Positions 8,096-15,834 of a stretch of 64,000 nt of DNA are shown piece after piece (position 1 is the stretch's first letter; each line of letters starts with the position of its first letter). The DNA is from VRUE01 sp963747765 (lineage in GTDB: Bacteria; Actinomycetota; Thermoleophilia; Solirubrobacterales; 70-9): NCBI GenBank assembly GCA_963747765.1, contig CAVVGH010000007.1, forward strand, positions 1-64,000, in the 5' to 3' direction. Under the pieces are notes generated by a model that saw only the letters and a list, made by a program, of their open reading frames with translations, was not told the origin of the DNA and did no database searches. The translations under genes and the position numbers were made by a program.

Positions 8096-9439
8096 ATGCC
8101 CAAGCGCACCGAGTTTTCCGCCGAGGCGGGTTGCCGCACGCAGATGCACCTGGCCCGCCGAGGGGTGGTTTCGCCTGAGATGGAGCGCGTCGCCGCGCGC
8201 GAGGAGCTGCCACCCGAGCAGATCCGCGAGGAGGTGGCGCGCGGGCGGATGATCATTCCCGCCAACGTCCACCACGCGAGCCTCGACCCGATGGGGATCG
8301 GCCTGCACGCGCGTGTAAAGGTGAACGCGAACATCGGCAGCTCGCCGACCAGTTCCTCCCTCGAGGAGGAGGTCGCGAAGCTCCGCCTCGCCGAGCGTTG
8401 GGGCGCCGACACCGTGATGGACCTCTCGACCGGCAAGCGAATCACAGAGACGCTCGAGGCGAACCTGGCGGGGGCCAGCGTCCCGATCGGGACGGTGCCG
8501 ATCTACCAGGCGCTCGAGCGCGTGAAGGCGATCGAGGACCTGACCGCGGAGCTGCTGCTGGAGACGATCGAGCATCAGGCCCGCCAGGGAGTCGATTACA
8601 TGACGATCCACGCCGGGGTGCTGCTGGAGCACCTGCCCCTGACGCGGCACCGAGTCACCGGGATCGTCTCCCGCGGCGGCGGCATCCTCGGCCGTTGGAT
8701 GGTCCACCACCGCTCCCAGAACCCGCTGTATGAGCGCTTCGACGATGTGCTCGCGATCTGCCGCGAGCACGACGTCTCGATCTCGCTCGGCGACGGCCTG
8801 CGGCCCGGTTCGATTGCCGATGCCTCCGACGCCGCCCAGTTCGCCGAGTTGCGCACGCTCGGTGAGCTGACCGAGCGTGCCTGGGAGCGCGACGTGCAGG
8901 CGATGGTCGAGGGGCCGGGCCACGTTCCGCTGGACCAGCTCGAGGACAACGTGCGCCGCCAGCAGGAGGTCTGCCACGAGGCGCCCTTCTACACGCTCGG
9001 CCCGCTGGTCACCGACATCGCCCCGGGCTATGACCACATCACCTCGGCGATTGGCGCAGCGGTCGTCGGCTGGCACGGCACCTCGATGCTCTGTTACGTG
9101 ACCCCCAAGGAGCATCTTGGCCTGCCGAATGCCGAGGACGTGAAGCAGGGCCTGATCGCCTACCGAATCGCCGCGCACGCCGCCGACCTCGGCCGCGGAC
9201 AGCGGCGCGCGGCCGCGTGGGACCGGGAGCTCTCAAAGGCGCGCTATGAGTTCGACTGGCGGCGCCAGTTCGAGCTTGCGCTCGACCCCGAAGCGGCGCG
9301 GGCGAAGCACGACGAGACGCTCGGCGACGACTACTTCAAGGGCGCCGAGTTCTGCTCGATGTGCGGGCCGAAGTACTGCCCGATGCACAACTTCCGCGAC
9401 GTCGACTGGGACGCGGTGGCCGCCGCGTCAGCCCGATAG
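8096..9439 (+). CDS. thiC: Phosphomethylpyrimidine synthase ThiC
   Basis: 447 residues. Radical-SAM enzyme that turns aminoimidazole ribotide into HMP-phosphate, the pyrimidine half of thiamine. The C-terminal CSMCGPKYC motif (C-x2-C-x4-C) binds the 4Fe-4S cluster; MTIHAGVLLEH, VSRGGGIL and VEGPGHVPLDQ are standard ThiC segments. The protein is of the short type lacking the N-terminal extension of the E. coli enzyme. The ATG at 8096 is chosen because GGGAGGA precedes it; an in-frame ATG at 8075 lies inside the riboswitch. It is controlled by the TPP riboswitch directly upstream, and its end overlaps the convergent fxsA gene by 12 nt. Confidence 0.96.
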   Translation: MPKRTEFSAEAGCRTQMHLARRGVVSPEMERVAAREELPPEQIREEVARGRMIIPANVHHASLDPMGIGLHARVKVNANIGSSPTSSSLEEEVAKLRLAERWGADTVMDLSTGKRITETLEANLAGASVPIGTVPIYQALERVKAIEDLTAELLLETIEHQARQGVDYMTIHAGVLLEHLPLTRHRVTGIVSRGGGILGRWMVHHRSQNPLYERFDDVLAICREHDVSISLGDGLRPGSIADASDAAQFAELRTLGELTERAWERDVQAMVEGPGHVPLDQLEDNVRRQQEVCHEAPFYTLGPLVTDIAPGYDHITSAIGAAVVGWHGTSMLCYVTPKEHLGLPNAEDVKQGLIAYRIAAHAADLGRGQRRAAAWDRELSKARYEFDWRRQFELALDPEAARAKHDETLGDDYFKGAEFCSMCGPKYCPMHNFRDVDWDAVAAASAR

Positions 9440-9922
9440 GCGGGGGTCGTCCGGCTCGATCTCTTCGGCGGTCGCATCAAAGTCGTAGGGGCGGCGCCCG
9501 CCGCGACCCTGCCCATTGGTGTCGCCCTCATGTGGGGTCCGCGTCCCGCCGAAACCGACGACGACGAAGCGACGCCCGAAATAGGCACGCAGGAGACCGC
9601 GGGCGATTGCCCGGGTGGGCGGCAGCAGGAGCAACAGGCCGACCGCGTCGGTGATGAAGCCCGGTGTCAGCAGCAGTGCGCCGCCGATCGTGATCATCAG
9701 GCCGTCGGCAACCTCACGACCGGGGAAGCGGCGTTCTGCGAGCGCTGCGTTGAAGCGCTGCCAGGCGTTGCGGCCTTGATGGCGCAGCAGCGTGGCCCCC
9801 AGGAGCGACATGACGAGCAGCAGTGCCAGGGTCGGCAGCACTCCGATCAGGCCACCGACCTTGATGATCACGTAGAGCTCGAGGATGGGTACGACGATGA
9901 ACAGGGCGACGAGCAGGGCCAT
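9428..9922 (-). CDS. fxsA: FxsA family membrane protein
   Basis: 164 residues. Three or four hydrophobic segments (residues 1-20, 25-45, 75-100) and the motif GGALLLTPGFITDAVGLLLLLPPTR, shortened here in description to the TPGFITDAxG core, identify the FxsA cytoplasmic-membrane family. The C-terminal 40 residues are hydrophilic and acidic. E. coli FxsA relieves exclusion of phage T7 by the F plasmid when overproduced; its normal job is unknown. The gene converges on thiC with a 12-nt overlap. Confidence 0.88.
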   Translation of the reverse strand: MALLVALFIVVPILELYVIIKVGGLIGVLPTLALLLVMSLLGATLLRHQGRNAWQRFNAALAERRFPGREVADGLMITIGGALLLTPGFITDAVGLLLLLPPTRAIARGLLRAYFGRRFVVVGFGGTRTPHEGDTNGQGRGGRRPYDFDATAEEIEPDDPRLSG

Positions 9923-9983
9923 CTGACAAGCCTAGAGTGGAGCAGCCGCCGTCCTGCCGCAGGCGCCCGCGGCAAGCCCTGGC

Positions 9984-11396
9984 TCAGGCAGCGGTGGACG
10001 TCGTGGCGGCGGCCTCCAGCTCGGCGAGCGCTGTGTCGATGCCGTGGGAGATCACGTCGAGGTCGTCCATCGACTCGTAGTCGGCGAGCAGCCCGAAGCA
10101 GATGCGGCCGTTGTAGCTCATGATCGCCACCGCCAGCGCGTGGTTCGGGGGCAGGAAGGCGACTGGGAAGACCTCCTGCAGCTCGCGCCCCAGCACGTAG
10201 AGGGGTATCTGTGGCCCGGGGACGTTGGTGACGATCAGGTTGAAGAGGCGGGTCGAGAAGTTGATGCGGGCCGCCTGCGCGAGCAGGGTGGGGGGCGCGA
10301 AGTCGTTGAAACGGGCGATCACCTCCGCGCCCAGCGCCTGCTTGGAGCGCTTCAACCCCTCCATCTGCTCCGTCACCACTCGCAGCCGCCGCACCGGGTC
10401 CTCGACGTAGACCGGGAGCGGACCGCGCATCACCGCGAGCCGGTTGCCCAGCTCGCCGCGCTCGTCCTCAGTGCGGATCGACACCGGGACGAGCGCTCGC
10501 ATCTCCAGTCCCTCCGTTCGCACGCCGCGCCCCTGCAGCCATTCCCGCAGCGCTCCGGTCACCACGGCGAGCACGACGTCGTTGACCGTGCCGCCCAGCG
10601 TGTCCTTGATCCGTTTGAAGGTTGCCAGCTCCGAGCGCGACCAGGCAAGACGCCGGTGGGGGCCGATCGGTTGGTTGAGGGGGACGTCCGGAGCCGGGTC
10701 CGCGAACGCGCCCGCCACCTCGCCCACGCCCTCGAGGGCTTCGGTCAGCCGTCGCGCGGCCGACTCGGGATGGCGCAGGGACTCCACCGCCCGCTCGGCG
10801 AGCTTCAGAGGTGCCGCCGCCGCGTCCTTTGCCGCGCGGGCGATCAGATCCGCCGTGCCGGGCAAGGCGTGCGGCTCCCAGCCGTCCTCGGCGGGGGCCG
10901 GCTCGGCAACGGGCTCCAGATCGAAGAGAACGGTGCCGATGTCGACGCCGGAGATGCCATCGACCATCGCGTGATGGGTCTTGGTGACAATTGCGAACCG
11001 GTTGCGCTCGAGACCCTGCACGAGCCACATCTCCCAGAGCGGCTTCGAGCGGTCGAGCTGCTGGGAGAAGACGCGGCTGGCGAAGCGGTTCAGCTGATCC
11101 TCGTCGCCAGGCTCGGGCAGCGCCGAATGGCGGATGTGGTAGCTGAGGTTGAAGTTGGAGTCGTCGGCCCAAAGGGGGCGGCCGGCCTCCAGCGGCGGCA
11201 CAACGAGGCGCTGGCGAAACCGCGGCACTCGGTCCAGGCGACCACGCACGTGCTCGACCAGGTCGACGTAGAGGGGAGGGTCCCCCTCGAATATGAGGAT
11301 CCCGCCGATGTGCATGTGACTGGACGACGTCTCGTTGGTGAGGAATGAGGCGTCGACTGCGGTCAGGCGGTCGAGATGGCCTCCTACGGTCGGCAT
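9984..11396 (-). CDS. WS/DGAT-type acyltransferase (wax ester/triacylglycerol synthesis)
   Basis: 470 residues. The catalytic HHxxxDG motif is present as HHAMVDG near residue 140, and further family segments include an FxxxxLDRSKPLWE block before it and a C-terminal IVTNVPGPQIPLYV (about residue 390). Enzymes of this family join acyl-CoA to diacylglycerol or fatty alcohols, making storage lipid at the membrane, and are abundant in actinobacteria. Start ATG at 11396. It is divergent from ispH with only 79 bp between starts, so the promoters are close together. Triacylglycerol versus wax ester preference cannot be read from sequence. Confidence 0.92.
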   Translation of the reverse strand: MPTVGGHLDRLTAVDASFLTNETSSSHMHIGGILIFEGDPPLYVDLVEHVRGRLDRVPRFRQRLVVPPLEAGRPLWADDSNFNLSYHIRHSALPEPGDEDQLNRFASRVFSQQLDRSKPLWEMWLVQGLERNRFAIVTKTHHAMVDGISGVDIGTVLFDLEPVAEPAPAEDGWEPHALPGTADLIARAAKDAAAAPLKLAERAVESLRHPESAARRLTEALEGVGEVAGAFADPAPDVPLNQPIGPHRRLAWSRSELATFKRIKDTLGGTVNDVVLAVVTGALREWLQGRGVRTEGLEMRALVPVSIRTEDERGELGNRLAVMRGPLPVYVEDPVRRLRVVTEQMEGLKRSKQALGAEVIARFNDFAPPTLLAQAARINFSTRLFNLIVTNVPGPQIPLYVLGRELQEVFPVAFLPPNHALAVAIMSYNGRICFGLLADYESMDDLDVISHGIDTALAELEAAATTSTAA

Positions 11397-11441
11397 GGTG
11401 CAAGGCTACTCAGCTTCACGGCAACGGCGATGGTCGCGGCA

Positions 11442-11475
11442 TTGTTCGCAAAGGCTCCACCGCTAATCTGGTGCG
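11442..11475 (+). promoter_or_regulatory. Candidate promoter giving leaderless ispH mRNA
   Basis: TTGTTC at 11442-11447 and TAATCT at 11464-11469 are spaced by 16 nt, and the ATG begins only 6 nt after the -10 hexamer. No Shine-Dalgarno is present, so transcription probably starts on or next to the A of the ATG. This is inferred from box positions alone. Confidence 0.45.
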
Positions 11476-12447
11476 ATGCCGCCAAGCACCACTCCGGGTC
11501 CGACGCGGGTTCTTCTCGCGGCACCGCGCGGTTACTGCGCGGGGGTCGACCGTGCGGTGCAGACCGTCGAGCGGGCCCTTGACCTGTACGGCGCGCCGGT
11601 CTACGTGCGCAAGGAGATCGTTCACAACAAGCACGTGGTCCAGGAGCTCTCCAAGCGCGGAGCGATCTTCGTCGAGGAGGAGACCGAAGTGCCGGAGGGG
11701 CAGATGGTGGTCTTCTCAGCTCACGGGGTCTCGCCCGCTGTGCACACGGCCGCCGCCGGCCGCCGGCTTCGCACGATCGACGCAACCTGCCCGCTGGTGA
11801 CGAAGGTGCACGTCGAGGCCCGTCGCTTTGCGGCCGACGGCTATACGATCGTGATGATTGGCCACGAGGGCCACGAGGAGGTCGAAGGGACGACCGGCGA
11901 GGCCCCCGAGAGCATCGTCCTGGTGCAGACCGTCGAGGAGGTCGAAAGCCTCGACGTTCCCGACCCGGAGCGGGTTGCGTTCATCACCCAGACGACCCTC
12001 TCGGTCGACGAGACGGACGACATCATCGCCGCACTGCGCGCCCGGTTCCCCGCGATCGTCAGTCCCAAGTCCGACGACATCTGTTACGCGACGACCAACC
12101 GCCAGATCGCGGTCAAGCAGCTTGCCCGCGAATCCGAGCTGGTCCTGGTGATCGGTTCGACTAACTCCTCCAACTCCAATCGGCTGGTCGAGGTCGCGCG
12201 GGAGCACGGCTCCGCTTCGCACCTGATCGACAACCACGCACAGGTGAAGGAGGAGTGGCTGGAGGGCGTCGATACCGTTGGCATCACCTCCGGGGCCAGC
12301 GCCCCGGAGGAGCTCGTCGAGCGCCTCGTCGAGTTCTTTCGGAAGCGCGGGGCCAGCGAGGTCTCCGAGCTGCGCACTGTCGACGAGGACGTGCGGTTCA
12401 TGCTGCCCAAGGAGATCCGCGACGCGGAGGCCGTTGGCACGGCCTAG
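11476..12447 (+). CDS. ispH: 4-hydroxy-3-methylbut-2-enyl diphosphate reductase IspH
   Basis: 323 residues. Last step of the MEP isoprenoid pathway, reducing HMBPP to IPP and DMAPP with a 4Fe-4S cluster. The three cluster cysteines are visible in PRGYCAGV (residue about 16), DATCPLV (about 97) and in the DDICYATTNRQ segment (about 200); the HGVSP, GHEGHEEV and SSNSNRL motifs are also present. Length is normal for the family. It stands alone here, with a likely leaderless promoter. The repeat element R1 copy A follows the stop codon and fills the gap to the convergent gene. Confidence 0.96.
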   Translation: MPPSTTPGPTRVLLAAPRGYCAGVDRAVQTVERALDLYGAPVYVRKEIVHNKHVVQELSKRGAIFVEEETEVPEGQMVVFSAHGVSPAVHTAAAGRRLRTIDATCPLVTKVHVEARRFAADGYTIVMIGHEGHEEVEGTTGEAPESIVLVQTVEEVESLDVPDPERVAFITQTTLSVDETDDIIAALRARFPAIVSPKSDDICYATTNRQIAVKQLARESELVLVIGSTNSSNSNRLVEVAREHGSASHLIDNHAQVKEEWLEGVDTVGITSGASAPEELVERLVEFFRKRGASEVSELRTVDEDVRFMLPKEIRDAEAVGTA

Positions 12448-12454
12448 CGACCCG

Positions 12455-12935
12455 CCCGAGTCGTATCCGCTTCGCCCCAGCCGCTCCGTTCGTCATCTGT
12501 ACCGTTCAGCGACACAAACAGCGAACGGAGTCTCGCCCAGGCGATTCCAGCCGCTCCGTTCGTCATCTGTACCGCCCAGCGACACAAACAGCGAACGGAG
12601 TTCGTATCCGCCCCGATCCTGCCTTCTTCGGCTGCGCCAGTCGCGTAACTGCTCCGTCAAAGCCCCTCATCCTCTGGAACGGTCCTCCCCAAAGCGCCTG
12701 ACCGCCTGGGCCCTACACAGCCTCCCCCTGTTTGCCCTCCTCATCTGCAAGTAGGAGGGCAAACAGGGGGAGGCTGTTTGTCTCATCGATCATCACAGGG
12801 ACGGGCTGTCCCTCCTTTGATCAATCGACGAAATGCTCGTTTCGGGTCCACCGGGCCCGTTTCGAATACCTCATCCAGAGATTTTGAGAATCAATCATCA
12901 GCTGTTCGTTTCGGGTCGGCGACCTCTCTCGAACA
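12455..12935. repeat. Composite intergenic repeat R1, copy A
   Basis: Modules in order: a TATCCGCTTCGCCC lead-in; two tandem 54-bp units (12477-12530 and 12547-12600), each bounded by the inverted pair GCTCCGTTCG / CGAACGGAG; a spacer containing CGATCCTGCCTTCTTCGGCT; a 25-bp perfect hairpin (12717-12777); and a trailer containing GACGAAATGCTCGTTTCGGG. The same modules in the same order recur near 20110-20510 and 50535-50830. It sits between convergent genes. It has no transposase and is not a CRISPR array. Confidence 0.85.
12717..12777. repeat. 25-bp perfect inverted repeat (hairpin) inside R1 copy A
   Basis: The arms are perfectly complementary over 25 bp (CCTCCCCCTGTTTGCCCTCC core) with the 11-nt loop CATCTGCAAGT. 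Such a structure could act as a bidirectional terminator or cruciform between the convergent ispH and the gene ending at 13007. Confidence 0.85.
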
Positions 12936-12945
12936 TCTCGCTCGG

Positions 12946-12993
12946 AGCGTCGATCGTTCGGTCGAACCTCAATTCAGCGGAGCGATCGACGCT
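12946..12993 (-). terminator. 11-bp hairpin before the end of the DipZ-like gene
   Basis: AGCGTCGATCG (12946-12956) pairs with CGATCGACGCT (12983-12993) over a 26-nt loop, just downstream of the minus-strand gene ending at 13007. It has no U tract. It may terminate that gene or belong to the tail of R1. Confidence 0.4.
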
Positions 12994-13006
12994 GGGGCCG
13001 GCTCGC

Positions 13007-13828
13007 CTACGGGACGCCGGCGGGGAAGCTGATGGACCAGATGCGCAGGCCCGGTGAGGGGTGGAGCACGATGGTGTGACCCTCGTGGCGAGGGTGTTCA
13101 ACCAGCGTGTAGAGCGCTGCGCCGCCGACCTGGATCTGTTCCGCGGAACCGCCGTCGAGCACGACGGCGATCTCACCACGCCCCTCGACCGTTGCGGAGG
13201 CGCCGCCCGCCTCGTAGTCCACCTGCAGGTTCTCGCCGTCCTCCCCAGCGGTCCATGGGCGCTCCCACGACCCGCCGGGGAACAGCTCCTCGCTGGGTGG
13301 CATGACGCGGGCCCCGGGGGCATCCGTCGGGCGCAGCGGCTCCATCGGGGCCGGCAGCGCCTGCAGGGCGTCCTGCTCGCGCAGCTCCGCCTGGATCGCT
13401 TCCTCGGTCGCCCGGTATTCGCCCTCGCCGAAATGGAACCAGACGAGCGCTCCGCCCAGCTTCCAGAGGAAGAGGCTCGGCCAGCCGTTGCACCCGTAGG
13501 CGTGCCAGAGGTCCCGCTCTGCGTCGATCACAACCGGGAACTCGACCCCCAGCCGTCGCAGGCCAGTCGCAACCGAGTCGCGATCGGCGCCGAACGGGAA
13601 GCGCGGTGCCTGCACGCCGATCGTCTTCAGGCCGGCATCCCGATAGCGGCGGTCCCACTCGGCCAGATAGGGAAGCGTCCGCACGCTGTTGAGCTGCGCG
13701 AAGTCGAGGAAGTGAACCAGCACAGGGCCGCTTGCGGTCAGCGCCGGCATCGATTGGGGAGCGGCTCCAACCCACTGGATTTCGGGCGGCAGGTCCGGCG
13801 CTGGGATGTTGAGGCTCTCGGGATGCAC
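13007..13828 (-). CDS. DipZ-like thioredoxin-fold protein lacking the redox cysteines
   Basis: 273 residues if the GTG at 13828 is used; an upstream GTG at 13894 adds 22 residues without domain content. Residues about 25-165 align in pattern with the thioredoxin domain of DipZ/TlpA-like proteins (RTLPYLAEW, TIGVQAPRFPF, FHFGEGEY), and the C-terminal 90 residues with the DipZ carbohydrate-binding-like beta domain (ALYTLVEHP, GLRIWSISFPAG). Where DipZ has a Cys-x-x-Cys, this protein reads A-Q-L-N-S-V, so both active cysteines are gone. No signal peptide is visible. It may bind rather than reduce; function unknown. Confidence 0.65.
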   Translation of the reverse strand: MHPESLNIPAPDLPPEIQWVGAAPQSMPALTASGPVLVHFLDFAQLNSVRTLPYLAEWDRRYRDAGLKTIGVQAPRFPFGADRDSVATGLRRLGVEFPVVIDAERDLWHAYGCNGWPSLFLWKLGGALVWFHFGEGEYRATEEAIQAELREQDALQALPAPMEPLRPTDAPGARVMPPSEELFPGGSWERPWTAGEDGENLQVDYEAGGASATVEGRGEIAVVLDGGSAEQIQVGGAALYTLVEHPRHEGHTIVLHPSPGLRIWSISFPAGVP

Positions 13829-13972
13829 GCCGGGACGGTATCCTGCCGCGCGGCAGGGGAGAGGTTGAGACAGGTCATTCACGTGAGCGAGCACATCCGT
13901 CCGAACCTGGAGCGGGATTACACCCGTACGAGACTGCTCCGCACCGCCGGCACGGGCGGGGTGGCATAGGCG

Positions 13973-14413
13973 ATGCGTTCGAACGCGGGCCGCATTCTGA
14001 TCGGCGCGGCGCTGGTCATCGGCGCCGTGGTTTTGTTGCTCGTGCTCAAGGACAGCGGTGGCAGTGGCACCGCCACCTCGCCGCCCGGCAGCGCCTCCGA
14101 ACCGGCGGCCGGGGCGGCCGGCAGCGACCGGTCGAAGAAGGCCAGGGACGCGGGAGTCCCGACCGTCGTGATCAGGGACGGCAAGCCGGTGGGTGGGATC
14201 GCAGAGCTCACCTATAGCGAGGGTGACCGGATTCGCTTCAGGGTCAAGTCAGATGTCAGCGACGAGGTTCACGTTCACGGCTACGACGAAATGAAGGACG
14301 TCGAGGCGGGCGGCTCGGTCAACTTCGATTTCCCGGCCACGATCGAAGGCGTCTTCGAGGCCGAGCTGGAGAACCGCGGCGAGCAGATCCTGGAGTTGCG
14401 GGTCAATCCGTGA
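13973..14413 (+). CDS. Membrane-anchored cupredoxin-like protein
   Basis: 146 residues. An N-terminal membrane anchor (residues 8-26, ILIGAALVIGAVVLLLVL) is followed by a Gly/Ser/Ala-rich linker and a beta-sandwich domain from about residue 60. VHVHGYDE and a later region ending GEQILELRVNP resemble cupredoxin_1-type domains. A histidine pair is present, but the usual late Cys/His/Met ligands are not evident, so copper binding is doubtful. The gene overlaps the next by 4 nt (GTGA), so both are cotranslated. The domain probably faces the outside. Confidence 0.6.
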   Translation: MRSNAGRILIGAALVIGAVVLLLVLKDSGGSGTATSPPGSASEPAAGAAGSDRSKKARDAGVPTVVIRDGKPVGGIAELTYSEGDRIRFRVKSDVSDEVHVHGYDEMKDVEAGGSVNFDFPATIEGVFEAELENRGEQILELRVNP

Positions 14414-15804
14414 CATTGCTGCCGTTCGCGCACGCTCTTGTGGCGCGGCAGGACCTTCCGATTCCGGCATGGCTTTTCGCGTGGGGGGCCTCGCTGGTCC
14501 TGATCGCCTCCTTCTTCGCCCTCTCGATTGGCTGGCGGAGCCCGCGCTTCGAGGACGAACGCTGGCGGCCCCTCCGCGGGGCGATGTCGCGTGCGCTGCT
14601 GCACGTCGTCACGCAGGTCCTCTGCGGCGCGGTCGGCGTCTTCCTCCTCGGCCTGGCCGTGTACGCGGGCCTGCGTGGCACCGAAGCGCCGGATCGCAAC
14701 TTCGCCCTCACCTTCCTCTACGTAACGGCCTGGCTTGGCTTTCCCCTCTTCAGCGTCTTCCTCGGTGACGTCTTCCGACCGTTCAACCCGTGGCGCGCGG
14801 TGGGGCGCGCGGTTGGCGCGGGGTTCACGGCGCTGGCCGGACAGCCGCCGGCCCACCTTCGCTATCCGGAGCGGCTCGGCCGCTGGCCCGCGGCACTGGG
14901 CCTGATCGCGGTCGTCTGGCTGGAGATCGTCTACGGCGCCAGCGGCGGTGTCGCGGTTGGGCTCGACCCGCACGCCGCGGCTGTCGCGACGATCGTCTAC
15001 AGCGGCTACACCATGGCGATGATGGCCCTGTTCGGCACCGAGCAGTGGTGTCGGTCGGGGGAGGTGTTCTCGGTCTACTTCGGCATGTTCGGCCGGCTCG
15101 GCTGCCTTGGAGTCGAGGATGGCCGGCTCGGCGTGCGACGCCCCTTCTCGGCGGCGACCGGCTGGGCCAGCCTGCCCGGGTCGGTTGCGGTCGTCGTCGC
15201 CTCGATTGCGACCACCAGCTTCGACGGCGCTCAGGAGGGGGCGTTCAAGGGGGCGATGGAAGGCCTCTTCAACCGCCTCCTCGATGCGGGGATCGGCTCA
15301 AGCGCAGCCCTGCGCGTCACCGACTCGATCTTCATCGGGCTCTGCTTCGCCGGCGTCGGGCTCATCTACCTGATCGGGGTGCGGGGGATGGCGAGCGTTC
15401 GCGGCGCCCCCTCCTTCGCGAAGCTACGCGCCGGCTTCGCCCACACGCTGATCCCGATCGCCTTTGCCTATCTGGTGGCGCACTACTTCAGCCTCTTCGT
15501 CTTCCAGGAGCAGGCACAGTTCACCTACCTGCTGTCCGACCCGCTCGGCACCGGGACCACCGACCTCTTCGGCACCGCCTCGGGCGGGATCGACTTCCAG
15601 CTGCTCAGCGCCAACGCGATCTGGTACGTGCAGGTCGGCACCCTGGTGATCGGCCACCTGATCGGGCTTACCCTCGCTCACGATCGGGCGACCGCGTACT
15701 GGGGCGACTACCGCCAGGCGGCCCGCTCTCAGTACTGGATGCTGGCGGTCATGGTTGCCTTCACCTGCTTCGGCCTCTACCTGCTCTCCGTCGCCAACGC
15801 CTGA
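14410..15804 (+). CDS. Polytopic membrane protein coupled to the cupredoxin-like gene
   Basis: 464 residues from a GTG that overlaps the preceding stop (GTGA). About 11-12 hydrophobic segments span the protein. Conserved-looking polar patches lie between them: FLGDVFRPFNPWRA near residue 120, FGTEQWCRSGEVFSVYFG near 210, and HYFSLFVFQEQAQF near 360, rich in Trp, His and Glu as in transporters or membrane-bound metal enzymes. Relatives in actinobacteria are, as I recall, often labelled fenitrothion hydrolase, a name I would not trust. Coupling to a cupredoxin-like lipid-anchored domain hints at a shared metal or redox role, which is inference. Confidence 0.6.
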   Translation: MTLLPFAHALVARQDLPIPAWLFAWGASLVLIASFFALSIGWRSPRFEDERWRPLRGAMSRALLHVVTQVLCGAVGVFLLGLAVYAGLRGTEAPDRNFALTFLYVTAWLGFPLFSVFLGDVFRPFNPWRAVGRAVGAGFTALAGQPPAHLRYPERLGRWPAALGLIAVVWLEIVYGASGGVAVGLDPHAAAVATIVYSGYTMAMMALFGTEQWCRSGEVFSVYFGMFGRLGCLGVEDGRLGVRRPFSAATGWASLPGSVAVVVASIATTSFDGAQEGAFKGAMEGLFNRLLDAGIGSSAALRVTDSIFIGLCFAGVGLIYLIGVRGMASVRGAPSFAKLRAGFAHTLIPIAFAYLVAHYFSLFVFQEQAQFTYLLSDPLGTGTTDLFGTASGGIDFQLLSANAIWYVQVGTLVIGHLIGLTLAHDRATAYWGDYRQAARSQYWMLAVMVAFTCFGLYLLSVANA

Positions 15805-15834
15805 GGAGCGGCGGGCGATGGATGCCATCCTCCT

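Noticed and set aside
7877..9178. 433-codon minus-strand frame opposite thiC
   Set aside because: Shadow frame caused by high third-position GC; no domain and thiC is certain.
10044..11348. 434-codon plus-strand frame opposite the acyltransferase
   Set aside because: Antisense shadow; the minus-strand product has the full WS/DGAT motifs.
12477..12600. Two near-identical 54-bp units that might suggest a CRISPR array
   Set aside because: Only two units with a 16-bp gap, inverted repeats at both ends, and the unit recurs singly elsewhere; no cas genes are nearby.
12255..12754. Long plus-strand reading frames through R1 and similar ones at 20.1 kb and 50.5 kb
   Set aside because: They run across repeats and hairpins with different frames in each copy; the repeated peptide is a by-product of the DNA repeat.
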